Below, piece after piece: positions 34,328-44,151 of a DNA stretch of 64,000 bases. The position numbers and the translations under genes are program-made. Below the pieces are notes generated by a model. The model did no database searches and had not been told where the DNA came from. It saw only the letters and a list, made by a program, of their open reading frames with translations. The DNA comes from CAYQUC01 sp964420605 (lineage in GTDB: Bacteria > Pseudomonadota > Gammaproteobacteria > UBA6429 > Thiohalophilaceae). Within the stretch, counting starts at the first letter, position 1. Each line of letters starts with the position of its first letter. The stretch covers positions 1 through 64,000 of the forward strand of contig CAYQUC010000004.1 in NCBI GenBank assembly GCA_964420605.1. The letters are read 5' to 3'.

Positions 34328-34906
34328 ATGGGTGAACAGAATGTTGACCAATTATTAATTGAACGTGTACAACAAGGTGATAAAAAAGCCTTTGATGTCT
34401 TGGTATTGAAATACCAACAAAAGATTATTAATTTAATCTCGCGTTATGTACGCGATCATGCAGAAGTACTGGATTTGACTCAAGAAGCTTTTATCAAGGC
34501 TTATCGAGCAATACCAGGGTTCAGAGGTGATAGTGCGTTCTATACGTGGCTATACCGTATTGCAATTAATACAGCAAAGAACTTTTTGGTTGCTCAAAAG
34601 AGACGACCACCAGGATCTGATATCGATGCAAGTGAAGCCGAGCAATATGACAGTGCGGGATCGCTTAGAGAATATGCCTCACCAGAACGAATAGCATTAA
34701 AAGATGAAATTGCGAATGTGGTATTAAAGGCAATAGATGAGTTGCCCGAAGATCTAAAAACTGCCATTACTCTTCGTGAGCTTGAAGGCATGAGTTATGA
34801 CGAAATATCTGATGCAATGTCTTGTCCTATTGGAACGGTACGCTCTAGGATTTTCCGGGCTCGAGAAGCGATCGATAAACTATTAGATCCACTAATAAAT
34901 GATTAA
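34328..34906 (+). CDS. rpoE: Envelope-stress sigma factor RpoE/AlgU
   Basis: A 192-residue ECF sigma factor. Region 2 has DHAEVLDLTQEAFIKAYRAI and FRGDSAFYTWLYRIAINTAK, and region 4 has LKTAITLRELEGMSYDEISD then CPIGTVRSRIFRAREAID. It is followed by its anti-sigma and modulators (rseA, rseB, rseC) and a periplasmic protease, the AlgU-MucABCD arrangement. Confidence 0.97.
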   Translation: MGEQNVDQLLIERVQQGDKKAFDVLVLKYQQKIINLISRYVRDHAEVLDLTQEAFIKAYRAIPGFRGDSAFYTWLYRIAINTAKNFLVAQKRRPPGSDIDASEAEQYDSAGSLREYASPERIALKDEIANVVLKAIDELPEDLKTAITLRELEGMSYDEISDAMSCPIGTVRSRIFRAREAIDKLLDPLIND

Positions 34907-34944
34907 TTTTTGTACTTTATTCGTTCATACACAGAGAGAATATT

Positions 34945-35517
34945 ATGAGTAATATAAATGAGCAATTATCCGCCTTAATGGATGGTGAAGAATCTAATAT
35001 TAATTTAGTTCTGAGCAAAATGCAGGATACGAATGTACGAACTCGATGGCAACATTATCATCTAATTCGCGACATAATGCGTAACCAAGTTTCAAAAGTC
35101 GATAATCATGATATTTCTTTAAGAATACATGATGCTATTGCAAAAGAGCCGACCAGTATTGCTCCGGCTCATGTGTCTCGTAAAGCAGCTATTAATATCC
35201 CGTTTTTAAAACAATTGGGCAGTATGGCAATTGCCGCCACGGTAACAGCCGTTGCTATCTTGGTCGTGCAACAAAACCCTGATAGTTCTACTCAATCGGC
35301 AGTTGTTGCGAGTAATGTAAGTCAGAATAAAAGTGTTCAAATAGTTTCAACACGTAATATAGAATTAAATAAGGCCGTTGCTGCAAAATTAAATGGTTAT
35401 CTTGTTAACCATAATGAGTATGCTGTTTCGTCTGGTATGCAGGGCGCGTTGCCTTATACTCGAGTTGTAAACTTTAATCCAACAGTTGAAATATCACGGT
35501 CAATAAATGCAAAATAA
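34945..35517 (+). CDS. rseA: Anti-sigma-E factor RseA/MucA
   Basis: A 190-residue inner membrane protein. The N-terminal cytoplasmic domain (NEQLSALMDGEESN, then RTRWQHYHLIRDIMR) binds the sigma factor. One membrane helix lies near residues 90-108. The C-terminal part is periplasmic and would be cleaved under stress. It overlaps rseB by 11 bases. Confidence 0.93.
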   Translation: MSNINEQLSALMDGEESNINLVLSKMQDTNVRTRWQHYHLIRDIMRNQVSKVDNHDISLRIHDAIAKEPTSIAPAHVSRKAAINIPFLKQLGSMAIAATVTAVAILVVQQNPDSSTQSAVVASNVSQNKSVQIVSTRNIELNKAVAAKLNGYLVNHNEYAVSSGMQGALPYTRVVNFNPTVEISRSINAK

Positions 35518-36478
35518 ATTAGCTTTAATTGTAATTGTCTATTTTTGGACATTTCTAGTAAATGCAAATTCAGCTAATCAAGAAAATATACAGAATTGGT
35601 TAGAGAGAATGGCCCATGCAGGCCATATGGAAACATTTTCAGGCACTTTTATTTATGGAAAGAATACTGAACTTTCTGTGATGAAAATATTTCATCGAGC
35701 TGACAAGTTTGGTGAAATTGAAAAATTAATTTCCATGGATGGCAGTGGTAGAGAAGTTATTCGAAACAATGATCTTGTGACCTGTGTATTACCGGATAAA
35801 AATTCTGTTGTAGTTGAAAAAAGTCGACGATATTCAAAATTTCCGCCGTCGTTTCCTACGCAAATAAATAAATTAAAATATTACTCCTTTCAATTACAAC
35901 AACAAGACAATATAGCGGGGCAGCTAGCTCAAAAAATTGCAGTTATTCCCAAAGATAATTTTCGTTTTGGCTATGCGCTATGGTTAGATGTTAAAACTGG
36001 ATTATTATTAAAGTTACATTTGATTGGTCAAAATAATAAAATGGTTGAACAATTTTTATTTACGAATTTAAAATATCACGAAACCTTGGATGATAAATTA
36101 TTTAAACCTACTACTGAAGGAAAAAAATATACTTGGCATCAGGCAAGAAAAAATAGTGGTAGCGTAGAATTATTTAGTGACTGGAGTTTTAATAAGCTCC
36201 CGCCTGGTTTTAAAGTGAATATTCAGCGCGCTCACATGATGCCTCGAGGTAAAAAAACTTTAAAACATTTTGTGGTTTCAGATGGGCTAGCTACAGTCTC
36301 AGTCTACATTGAACATCATCAAGATGACGAAAGTGATTTGGTTGGTGGTACTTCGATGGGTGCTATAAATGCTTTTGGGAAAGATATAAAAGGATTTCAT
36401 GTTACAGCAGTAGGCGAGGTTCCAATGATAACAGTCAAAATGATTTGTGAATCAGCAAAATTGAATGCAGCAAAATGA
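35507..36478 (+). CDS. rseB: Sigma-E regulatory protein RseB/MucB
   Basis: A 323-residue periplasmic protein with a signal peptide (to about residue 22, ANSAN). NWLERMAHAGHMETFSGTFI, FRFGYALWLDVKTGLLLK and HFVVSDGLATVSVYIE match MucB/RseB. It binds RseA and protects it from proteolysis, and senses lipid or lipopolysaccharide signals. Its ATG lies inside the end of rseA and its stop overlaps rseC (ATGA). Confidence 0.94.
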   Translation: MQNKLALIVIVYFWTFLVNANSANQENIQNWLERMAHAGHMETFSGTFIYGKNTELSVMKIFHRADKFGEIEKLISMDGSGREVIRNNDLVTCVLPDKNSVVVEKSRRYSKFPPSFPTQINKLKYYSFQLQQQDNIAGQLAQKIAVIPKDNFRFGYALWLDVKTGLLLKLHLIGQNNKMVEQFLFTNLKYHETLDDKLFKPTTEGKKYTWHQARKNSGSVELFSDWSFNKLPPGFKVNIQRAHMMPRGKKTLKHFVVSDGLATVSVYIEHHQDDESDLVGGTSMGAINAFGKDIKGFHVTAVGEVPMITVKMICESAKLNAAK

Positions 36479-36921
36479 TTGAAGAAACTGCAAAAGTTGT
36501 TTCAGTTGATAACGAACAAATTATTATTAAAACCCATAAAAAAACTAGTTGTGGTTCATGTAGTGTCAATAAATCATGTGGCACTGGTATTATCTCTAAT
36601 TACTTAACACCTAAAACTGTAGAGTTCAAACTTGAAAATACCATTAAAGCAAAAGTTGGTGATACAATTATTGTTGGTATTAACGAACGAGTCTTTTTAT
36701 TTGGCTCATTTTTAATGTATATTCTACCATTACTGTTTATTTTAGTTTTTGCAATGTTTGGGGATTATATCGCTACAATAGCCAATTTTAACAATGTCGA
36801 ATTATTTGTAATTACAATGTCAGGTTTTGGTTTTGTGTCAAGTTTTGCATTTATACGATTTGTCCTTAAAAATAAATTAAATTTACTGCAGTTTAATCCT
36901 GAGTTAATCAGGAAGATATAA
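36475..36921 (+). CDS. rseC: SoxR-reducing/sigma-E modulator RseC/MucC
   Basis: A 148-residue membrane protein. The N-terminal Cys motif CGSCSVNKSCG (about residues 22-32) is followed by two membrane helices (near 78-97 and 105-130). RseC proteins modulate sigma-E or help SoxR reduction. It overlaps rseB by four bases. Confidence 0.93.
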   Translation: MIEETAKVVSVDNEQIIIKTHKKTSCGSCSVNKSCGTGIISNYLTPKTVEFKLENTIKAKVGDTIIVGINERVFLFGSFLMYILPLLFILVFAMFGDYIATIANFNNVELFVITMSGFGFVSSFAFIRFVLKNKLNLLQFNPELIRKI

Positions 36922-36998
36922 AATATTAAATACTACCTTTATTTCATTAGTATGAATTCGTGATAATAAAAAAAATATAATTAAGGAAATACAATTAA

Positions 36999-38444
36999 AT
37001 GATTAGTGAACAATTAAAATTGATTCGAAATTTTACTTATTTTAGCTATAGCGTAATAATTACACTGGTAATCACTAGTAACAGTGCATTAGCTCAATTA
37101 CCAGATTTTACCAAGTTAGTTGAAAATAACTCAGCTGCAGTTGTTAATATTAGCACTAAACAAAAAGTAAAAGTATCACCACGGCAACAACAATTTAATC
37201 ATAAAAATATGCCTCAAGCACCACACGGTAATCAATGGGGTGAGTTGTTTGAAAAATTTTTTGGTGGAGAAGGGTTTGATGCTCCCCAAAGTAATTCTCA
37301 GTCATTAGGGTCAGGTTTTATTATAGATGAAACGGGCTTTGTTTTAACAAACTACCATGTTGTTAAAAATGCGGATGAAATTCTAGTGAGGTTGAGTGAT
37401 CGCCGTGAATTAAACGCAGAAATTGTAGGTACAGATAAAAAAAGTGATATAGCATTATTAAAAATTGACGCATCAAATCTACCTGTTGTTAAAATAGGAT
37501 CGTCCAAGCCATTAAAAGTTGGTGAGTGGGTAATGGCAATAGGTTCACCTTTTGGCTTTGATCATTCAGTGTCTGTTGGTGTAGTTAGCGCCCTTGGTCG
37601 TAAATTACCAAATGAAACTTACGTTCCGTTTATTCAAACGGATGTTGCTATTAATCCAGGTAACTCGGGTGGCCCATTGTTTAACCTAAAGGGTGAAGTT
37701 GTCGGAGTTAACTCACAAATTTATAGTAGGACGGGTGGTTTCATGGGCTTGTCCTTTGCAATACCTATGGATATTGTAATGAACGTGGTTAAACAACTAA
37801 AAGACAAGGGTGAAGTTTCTCGTGGTTATTTAGGAATATTGATTCAAGATGTTAATCGAAAACTTGCAGAGTCATTTAATATGGATAAACCTCAAGGTGC
37901 TATTGTATTAAAAGTGTTGCCCGATAGTCCTGCAGAAAAAGCAGGGTTTAAAGTTGGCGATGTAGTTGTAGATTTTAATGATAATGAAATTATATATTCT
38001 TCTGATTTACCGGTTGTGGTTGGTCGAACTGATATTAATAAAGAAGTTGATGTGAAAATAATCAGAGATGGCCGTCAAAAAACCATTGAGGTTACAATTG
38101 GTGTTTTGCCTACTGATAAAAGTACCGTTAAAAAATCAGTGTCACATTCATCCAAGAAAATGAATAGGCTTGGTGTAGCTGTAACAATGTTGACTAACGA
38201 GCAACGAAAAAAACTGGATATTGACGAACGTGGTGTCATTGTTAAAGTAATTCAGAAGCAGAGTCCAGCATTTATTGCCGGTATTCGTAAAGGTGATGTT
38301 ATCTTGATGTTGAATAATAAGAATGTTACTAGTGTCTCGCAATTTAATAAGTTACTTAAATCGCTACCCGCTAATAAAACCTTACCCGTGTTAATTCAAC
38401 GTGGAACATCGCCAACATTCTTAACGTTTAATTTGGCTGAATGA
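36999..38444 (+). CDS. mucD: Periplasmic serine protease MucD/DegP
   Basis: A 481-residue HtrA-family protease with a signal region (to about residue 32, NSALA). The catalytic triad is His in LTNYHVVKNAD, Asp in KKSDIALLKID and Ser in NPGNSGGPLFN. Two PDZ domains follow (GYLGILIQDVNR and RLGVAVTMLTNEQR regions). It degrades misfolded envelope proteins and damps the sigma-E response. Its stop overlaps the glutaredoxin-like ATG. Confidence 0.96.
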   Translation: MISEQLKLIRNFTYFSYSVIITLVITSNSALAQLPDFTKLVENNSAAVVNISTKQKVKVSPRQQQFNHKNMPQAPHGNQWGELFEKFFGGEGFDAPQSNSQSLGSGFIIDETGFVLTNYHVVKNADEILVRLSDRRELNAEIVGTDKKSDIALLKIDASNLPVVKIGSSKPLKVGEWVMAIGSPFGFDHSVSVGVVSALGRKLPNETYVPFIQTDVAINPGNSGGPLFNLKGEVVGVNSQIYSRTGGFMGLSFAIPMDIVMNVVKQLKDKGEVSRGYLGILIQDVNRKLAESFNMDKPQGAIVLKVLPDSPAEKAGFKVGDVVVDFNDNEIIYSSDLPVVVGRTDINKEVDVKIIRDGRQKTIEVTIGVLPTDKSTVKKSVSHSSKKMNRLGVAVTMLTNEQRKKLDIDERGVIVKVIQKQSPAFIAGIRKGDVILMLNNKNVTSVSQFNKLLKSLPANKTLPVLIQRGTSPTFLTFNLAE

Positions 38445-38692
38445 GTTTTAAAAAACATGAATTTAAAGTGTATGTGAGAGAATCCTGTCATTTATGCGAT
38501 GACATGCTGTCCGTACTAAATGAGTATCTCGATACTCATTTAGTACCCTATAGTTTGGATATCATCGAAATATCAAATGATCCTGATCTGGAAAAAAAAC
38601 ACAGCGAATTTGTACCTGTACTGCATGAATCTGGAAATGAAATCTGTCACTATTTTTTTGATGCTAAGCTGTGGCATGAGTATTTCAATTAG
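38441..38692 (+). CDS. Glutaredoxin-like protein (DUF836)
   Basis: An 83-residue protein with a CxxC redox motif, CHLC, in YVRESCHLCDDM, followed by IIEISNDPDLEKKHSEFVPV and LHESGNEICHYFF. This is the DUF836 glutaredoxin-like family, typical of the mucD-to-lepA gap in many gammaproteobacteria. Translationally coupled to mucD (ATGA). A terminator follows at 38781. Confidence 0.9.
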   Translation: MSFKKHEFKVYVRESCHLCDDMLSVLNEYLDTHLVPYSLDIIEISNDPDLEKKHSEFVPVLHESGNEICHYFFDAKLWHEYFN

Positions 38693-38780
38693 ATAAAATA
38701 GCAAAAATACACGTATTGGTGTTACAATAACCATCGAACTATATTTTAAGCTATTGATTATTAAGTATTATTTTAATTTA

Positions 38781-38806
38781 AAGGCGCGTTTATTGCGCCT
38801 TTTTTT
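38781..38806 (+). terminator. Rho-independent terminator between mucD-grx and lepA
   Basis: Arms AAGGCGC (38781-38787) and GCGCCTT (38795-38801) with a seven-base loop are followed by a run of T. A strong terminator closing the rpoE operon. Confidence 0.93.
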
Positions 38807-38861
38807 GTGAAAATCCGAGATGAAGCAAGATATCATCTTGTAACCAATGTGGTGTGTTAAA

Positions 38862-40667
38862 GTGGGCGATCAATCCCTAATTCGTAATTTTTCAATTATT
38901 GCACATATCGATCATGGTAAATCAACCATTGCTGATCGGTTTATTCAAATATGCGGTGGTCTTACCGAGCGTGAAATGGATTCCCAAGTGCTTGATTCTA
39001 TGGATATAGAACGTGAACGTGGAATTACTATTAAGGCTCAAAGTGTGTCTCTTGCTTTTAATTCTAAAGACGGCAAGACCTATCAATTAAATCTAATTGA
39101 TACACCAGGGCATGTTGATTTTTCATACGAAGTATCACGTTCATTAGCTGCCTGTGAGGGAGCGTTGCTTGTGGTCGATGCATCTCAAGGTGTTGAAGCT
39201 CAGAGTGTTGCCAATTGTTACACTGCTATTGAACAAGAGTTAGAAGTAATACCCGTATTAAATAAAATCGATTTACCGGCGGCTGAACCGGACAGAGTCT
39301 GTAATGAAATTGAAGAAATAATAGGTATTGATGCGAGTAATGCGCTTAGAGTTAGCGCCAAATCAGGTGAAGGTATTAATGATTTGTTAGAGCAGCTGGT
39401 AAATGAAATTCCAGCTCCATTAGGTGATCCTGATGCACCTTTACAAGCTTTGATTATCGATTCATGGTTTGATAATTTTTTGGGCGTTGTATCTTTAGTT
39501 CGCATTAAAAATGGTACGCTTCGTAAAAAACAAAAAATAAAAATTATGTCTACCGGTGGAGAATTTTTAACGGATTTTGTCGGTGTATTCACTCCTAAAC
39601 GTCATGATCTCGAACAGCTTACTACTGGTGATGTTGGCTATATCATTGCTGGGATTAAAGACATTGAGGGTGCTCCAGTTGGCGATACTATTACACTTGC
39701 AAACAATCCTGCGGAACAGGCTTTATCTGGCTTTAAAACAGTACAAGCCCAGGTCTTTGCTGGACTTTTTCCTGTTGAAGGTAATGATTATGAAGATTTT
39801 AGAGATGCGTTAGCCAAATTACGTATTAATGATGCCGCCTTATTTTATGAACCAGAAACATCCACTGCATTAGGCTTTGGTTTTCGTTGCGGCTTTTTAG
39901 GTATGCTGCATATGGAAATTATTCAAGAACGGTTGGAACGTGAGTATGATTTAAATCTAATAACAACGTCTCCAACCGTTATTTTTGAGGTGTTAACCAA
40001 GAAAGGTGAAATTCTTAAAGTCGATAATCCAGCAGATTTGCCTGAAGCAGGTCTAATTGAAGAAATTAGAGAACCTATAATCACGGCAAATATCTTGGTA
40101 CCTCATGAGTACGTTGGTAATGTTATCACTTTGTGTATTGAAAAACGTGGCGTTCAAAAAAATATACTTTATGCGGGAAGTCAGGTTTCAATACAGTATG
40201 AATTGCCATTGAATGAAGTTGTAATGGATTTTTTTGATAAGTTAAAGTCAGTGAGCCGTGGTTATGCATCACTTGATTATGAGTTTTTATGTTTTAGAGA
40301 GGCGGATCTGATTAAAATGGATATTCTAATTAATGGTGAAGCTGTTGATGCTTTGTCACTAATTGTACATCGGGCGCAATCTGAATTTAAAGGGCGTGAG
40401 TTGGCCGCAAAAATGAAAGAATTTATTCCAAGACAAATGTTTGATGTCGCTATTCAGGCTGCAATTGGTGCAAAAGTTATTGCTCGGACGAATGTTAAAG
40501 CATTACGAAAAAATGTAACGGCTAAATGTTATGGTGGTGATATTTCGCGCAAGAAAAAACTTTTAGAGAAACAAAAAGCAGGGAAAAAGAGAATGAAACA
40601 AATAGGAAGTGTTGAGATACCTCAAGAAGCATTTCTAGCTGTATTACATGTAGGAAAAGAAAAATGA
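38862..40667 (+). CDS. lepA: Elongation factor 4 (LepA)
   Basis: A ribosome-associated GTPase of about 601 residues. I start it at the GTG at 38862, since VGDQSLIRNFSIIAHIDHGK aligns residue by residue with the usual LepA start (MSDLSHIRNFS in Pseudomonas); an ATG at 38847 is the alternative. GTP motifs are AHIDHGKST, LIDTPGHVDFSYE and NKIDLPAAEPDR. The C-terminal basic tail contains YGGDISRKKKLLEKQKAGKK. It overlaps lepB (ATGA). Confidence 0.97.
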   Translation: MGDQSLIRNFSIIAHIDHGKSTIADRFIQICGGLTEREMDSQVLDSMDIERERGITIKAQSVSLAFNSKDGKTYQLNLIDTPGHVDFSYEVSRSLAACEGALLVVDASQGVEAQSVANCYTAIEQELEVIPVLNKIDLPAAEPDRVCNEIEEIIGIDASNALRVSAKSGEGINDLLEQLVNEIPAPLGDPDAPLQALIIDSWFDNFLGVVSLVRIKNGTLRKKQKIKIMSTGGEFLTDFVGVFTPKRHDLEQLTTGDVGYIIAGIKDIEGAPVGDTITLANNPAEQALSGFKTVQAQVFAGLFPVEGNDYEDFRDALAKLRINDAALFYEPETSTALGFGFRCGFLGMLHMEIIQERLEREYDLNLITTSPTVIFEVLTKKGEILKVDNPADLPEAGLIEEIREPIITANILVPHEYVGNVITLCIEKRGVQKNILYAGSQVSIQYELPLNEVVMDFFDKLKSVSRGYASLDYEFLCFREADLIKMDILINGEAVDALSLIVHRAQSEFKGRELAAKMKEFIPRQMFDVAIQAAIGAKVIARTNVKALRKNVTAKCYGGDISRKKKLLEKQKAGKKRMKQIGSVEIPQEAFLAVLHVGKEK

Positions 40668-41476
40668 ATTTTGATTTTGAATTAATTTTAACTGTTCTTG
40701 TGCTCGTCTCAGGATTGATTTGGCTTATTGATATCACTTTAAGGAAATTTGTTTTTAAAAAATCTGATATTAATACGGATTCGAGTACTACTTCTAAAAC
40801 TGCTGATTCACAACCAACAGATACAAGTGGTTTTATGATGAAATCCTATGATGGAATCGTTGAGTTAGGAAGATTTCTATTTCCTGTGGTTTTTGTGGTT
40901 TTAGTGTTACGTAGTTTTGTAGCTGAACCATTTAAAATTCCGTCACGTTCAATGTTGCCAACACTAACAATTGGTGATTATATCTTAGTGAATAAGTTTT
41001 CATATGGGGTTCGTCTACCTGTACTTCATACTAAAATTCTGGCCTTTAATGAACCAGAAAGAGGTGATATTTTTGTATTTCGCTATCCAAAAGACCCATC
41101 TTTGAACTATATTAAAAGAGTAATAGGATTGCCAGGGGATAAAATTGAATATTACGACAAAATTCTTCATATCAATGGAAAAGCAATTTCACAAGCTTAC
41201 CAGAGTAGTTATCGGATTGATGATGTAGGTATGGCCCAAAGGTTAACAGAACAGTTGGGTGATGTTAAACATGAAATGTTACACATGCAGCCTTACCCAG
41301 CAAGAAATAATAGCTGGGTAGTTCCCGAGGGACATTATTTTGCAATGGGTGATAATCGAGATAATAGTAATGATAGTCGTTACTGGGGATTTGTTCCTGA
41401 AGAGAATTTAGTTGGCAAAGCATTTTTTATCTTTTTTCATTTTGGTGAATGGCAAAGAATAGGATCTATAATTTAA
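40664..41476 (+). CDS. lepB: Signal peptidase I
   Basis: A 270-residue inner membrane enzyme that removes signal peptides. Two N-terminal membrane segments (about 6-24 and 66-84). The catalytic Ser is S96 in IPSRSMLPT and the general base Lys is K151 in NYIKRVIGLPGD; the last box is GDNRDNSNDSRYWGFVPE. It overlaps lepA by four bases. Confidence 0.97.
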   Translation: MNFDFELILTVLVLVSGLIWLIDITLRKFVFKKSDINTDSSTTSKTADSQPTDTSGFMMKSYDGIVELGRFLFPVVFVVLVLRSFVAEPFKIPSRSMLPTLTIGDYILVNKFSYGVRLPVLHTKILAFNEPERGDIFVFRYPKDPSLNYIKRVIGLPGDKIEYYDKILHINGKAISQAYQSSYRIDDVGMAQRLTEQLGDVKHEMLHMQPYPARNNSWVVPEGHYFAMGDNRDNSNDSRYWGFVPEENLVGKAFFIFFHFGEWQRIGSII

Positions 41477-41513
41477 ATATAAATGAATCTTAAATAATAT
41501 GGTGCATTCTAAT

Positions 41514-41891
41514 ATGAAAAATTTGAAATACCAACGCGGTATGACTGGGATTGGCTGGATGATCGTTATCGGGATAATAATGTTTTTCGCTTACATTGTA
41601 ATTCTTTTGTTACCGATTTATTTAGAAAATAATAGTGTTAAGTCTGTCATTGGTGATTTAGCTGATGGTGATGAAAAGTTTACATCTGGTACTGAGTTAC
41701 GCAAAATTATTAATCGACGCTTAGACATTAATATGGCAACTTCAGTTTCTGCTAGCGATATTTCAATTTCAAGAGATGGTAATGTTTTTGTTGTTACTAT
41801 TGATTATGAAGTTCGAGAGCCATTCTTAGGAAATATTGATTTGTTGTTTACATTTAAATCGGATGTAGAAGTACCGGCTGACGATGAATGA
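41514..41891 (+). CDS. DUF4845 membrane protein
   Basis: About 125 residues from the ATG at 41514 (GGTG about nine bases upstream) or 130 from 41499. The opening QRGMTGIGWMIVIGIIMFF and YIVILLLPIYLENNSVKSVI match DUF4845, a small pilin-like protein regularly found between lepB and rnc. One N-terminal helix. Function unknown. It overlaps rnc by eight bases. Confidence 0.88.
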   Translation: MKNLKYQRGMTGIGWMIVIGIIMFFAYIVILLLPIYLENNSVKSVIGDLADGDEKFTSGTELRKIINRRLDINMATSVSASDISISRDGNVFVVTIDYEVREPFLGNIDLLFTFKSDVEVPADDE

Positions 41892-42546
41892 CTTATCTAA
41901 ACTCATAAGTTATAAGTTTTCAAATTTAGAATATCTTGATCTAGCTTTAACTCATCGAAGTTACGCCAAAAAAAACAATGAGCGCATGGAGTTTTTAGGC
42001 GATTCGATCCTGAACGGTATTATTAGTATTGAAATATATCACCGCTTTCCTGATATTTCTGAAGGCGACTTAAGTCGGCTACGTGCAAGTTTGGTAAAAG
42101 GCGAAACATTAGCTAAAATCGCACTTGACTTTTCATTGGGTGATTTTATTAAATTAGGTTCGGGAGAGTTAAAAAGTGGTGGGTTTCGGCGTTCTTCTAT
42201 ATTAGCCGATACACTTGAAGCAATTATTGGTGCAGTTTATTTAGACTCTGATTATAAAATAGTAACGCAATTTGTATTGAATTTGTACTCGACTTATCTG
42301 GCATCGTGTGTTCCAGGCGATAATTTAAAAGACCCTAAAACTCGATTACAAGAATATCTTCAGGCAAAAGGTAAGTCTATTCCCGATTATGATGTTATTG
42401 CAATTACGGGACAATCTCATCAACAGAAATTCTCGGTTGAGTGTTTCATCCAAGATTTAGATAAAAAATTTAATGGTGATGGCACAAGCCGTCGAAAGGC
42501 AGAACAACATGCTGCGAGTGTAGCATTAAAGTATTTAAACTTATGA
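41884..42546 (+). CDS. rnc: Ribonuclease III
   Basis: A 220-residue double-stranded-RNA endonuclease. The signature ERMEFLGDSILN is followed by LADTLEAIIGAVYLDSD (catalytic Asp/Glu) and a C-terminal dsRNA-binding domain (PKTRLQEYLQAKGKSIPDY to GTSRRKAEQHAASVAL). It processes rRNA precursors. It overlaps era by four bases. Confidence 0.97.
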   Translation: MNDLSKLISYKFSNLEYLDLALTHRSYAKKNNERMEFLGDSILNGIISIEIYHRFPDISEGDLSRLRASLVKGETLAKIALDFSLGDFIKLGSGELKSGGFRRSSILADTLEAIIGAVYLDSDYKIVTQFVLNLYSTYLASCVPGDNLKDPKTRLQEYLQAKGKSIPDYDVIAITGQSHQQKFSVECFIQDLDKKFNGDGTSRRKAEQHAASVALKYLNL

Positions 42547-43442
42547 AAATTGAAAGTCCATTTCGTTGTGGTTATGTTGCATTAATAGGTCGTCCAAATG
42601 TTGGTAAATCTACATTAATGAACCACATATTACGACAAAAAATTAGCATCACTTCTCGCAAACCTCAAACAACTCGACACAGAATTTTAGGCGTTAAGAC
42701 GACAGAGACTGAGCAAGTCATATATGTGGATACTCCTGGAATTCATGTTTCGGATCGAGCTATGAATCGGTATATGAATAAATCAGCTAGCAGTATTCTC
42801 CATGATGTTGATTTAATTTTATTTTTGGTGGAAGCTGATAAATGGACTGCGGAAGATGATAACGTACTGTTAACATTAAAAAATTCTTCAGTACCACTTA
42901 TCGTGTTACTGAATAAAATAGATAGGATTCAAGATAAAGAAAAAATATTACCGATTATTGATTCGCTTTCAAAAAAAATAGATTTTAAAGAAATTATTCC
43001 AATATCGGCTACTAAGGGAATCAATGTAAAGGAGTTGCAAAAAACAGTTATTCCATATCTTAATGTAACTGAAGCTTACTTTCCAAAAGATCAAGTAACT
43101 GATAAAAGTGAACGATTCATGACTGCTGAAATTATTCGTGAAAAATTAATGAGAGAGTTAGGACAAGAACTTCCTTATGATATTACAGTGGAAATTGAAA
43201 AATACACGGTGAAAGATAAAATTACTAAAATTGCAGCATTAATTTGGGTATCTCGAAGTTCTCAAAAAGCCATTGTGATTGGTAAAAACGGTGTTAGATT
43301 AAAAAGCATTGGGCAAAAAGCCAGAATTGACATTCAAAAGCTAATCGATTGTAAAGTGTTTCTTGAGTTGTGGGTTAAAGTAAAAGAAGGTTGGGCAGAT
43401 GATGACCGGGCTTTAAAAAGCTTAGGTTATGTTGATGACTGA
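42543..43442 (+). CDS. era: GTPase Era
   Basis: A 299-residue GTPase needed for 30S subunit maturation. G1 is GRPNVGKSTLMN, G3 VDTPGIH, G4 LNKIDR, and the C-terminal KH domain contains IWVSRSSQKAIVIGKNGVRL. It overlaps both rnc and recO. Confidence 0.97.
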   Translation: MKIESPFRCGYVALIGRPNVGKSTLMNHILRQKISITSRKPQTTRHRILGVKTTETEQVIYVDTPGIHVSDRAMNRYMNKSASSILHDVDLILFLVEADKWTAEDDNVLLTLKNSSVPLIVLLNKIDRIQDKEKILPIIDSLSKKIDFKEIIPISATKGINVKELQKTVIPYLNVTEAYFPKDQVTDKSERFMTAEIIREKLMRELGQELPYDITVEIEKYTVKDKITKIAALIWVSRSSQKAIVIGKNGVRLKSIGQKARIDIQKLIDCKVFLELWVKVKEGWADDDRALKSLGYVDD

Positions 43443-44151
43443 TACCAGTCGTTTAATGCTTCAACATGCCTATGTTTTACACAGTCGTTCATTTAAAGAA
43501 AGTAGTTTAATTATTGATTTGTTTACACGTGACTTTGGTCGTATATCCGTTATTGCTAAAGGTGCAAAAAATAGAAAACGATCAGTAATCGGAGTTTTAC
43601 AACCATTTACACCAATTCTTGCTTCATGGGTTGGTCGAGGAGATCTGTATACTTTAACAAATGTTGAATTAAATGGTACTTTTAAGTACTTATACGGTAC
43701 AAATTTACTTTGTGGTTATTATGTTAATGAACTAGTACTACGATTTTTACATAAGCAAGATCCTTACGAAACGTTATATACTGTCTATTCTGATGTTATT
43801 CAGAGTATAAAAATATCAGAAAATGTAGAACAAACATTACGACGGTTTGAGTGTACGTTGTTTCAGGAGTTAGGTTATGGGCTTAATTTTACAGTTGATC
43901 CTGATACTGGAACAAAAGTTGATGCACTTAAGAAGTACTATTTTGAACTAGAGCATGGACCTGTATTAGAGCAATTATCTAAAACTAGTTTTCAAGTTAG
44001 CGGAGACACGTTGTTGTCATTAGAAAACTTTAGTTTACATGATAAAGTGACATTGTTTGAGTCAAAAAAATTGATGCGTTATATAATTAACTATTACCTT
44101 GAAGGTAAGCCATTAAAAACACATCAACTAAAATGGAAAAAAAATGGATAA
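43435..44151 (+). CDS. recO: DNA repair protein RecO
   Basis: About 238 residues. I use the ATG at 43435 because AGG at 43424-43426 is at a sensible distance; an ATG at 43429 lies too close to it. The N-terminal OB-fold is seen in QHAYVLHSRSFKESSLIIDL and FGRISVIAKGAKNRKR. The protein helps RecR load RecA. It lies in the era-pdxJ string and overlaps pdxJ. Confidence 0.94.
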   Translation: MTDTSRLMLQHAYVLHSRSFKESSLIIDLFTRDFGRISVIAKGAKNRKRSVIGVLQPFTPILASWVGRGDLYTLTNVELNGTFKYLYGTNLLCGYYVNELVLRFLHKQDPYETLYTVYSDVIQSIKISENVEQTLRRFECTLFQELGYGLNFTVDPDTGTKVDALKKYYFELEHGPVLEQLSKTSFQVSGDTLLSLENFSLHDKVTLFESKKLMRYIINYYLEGKPLKTHQLKWKKNG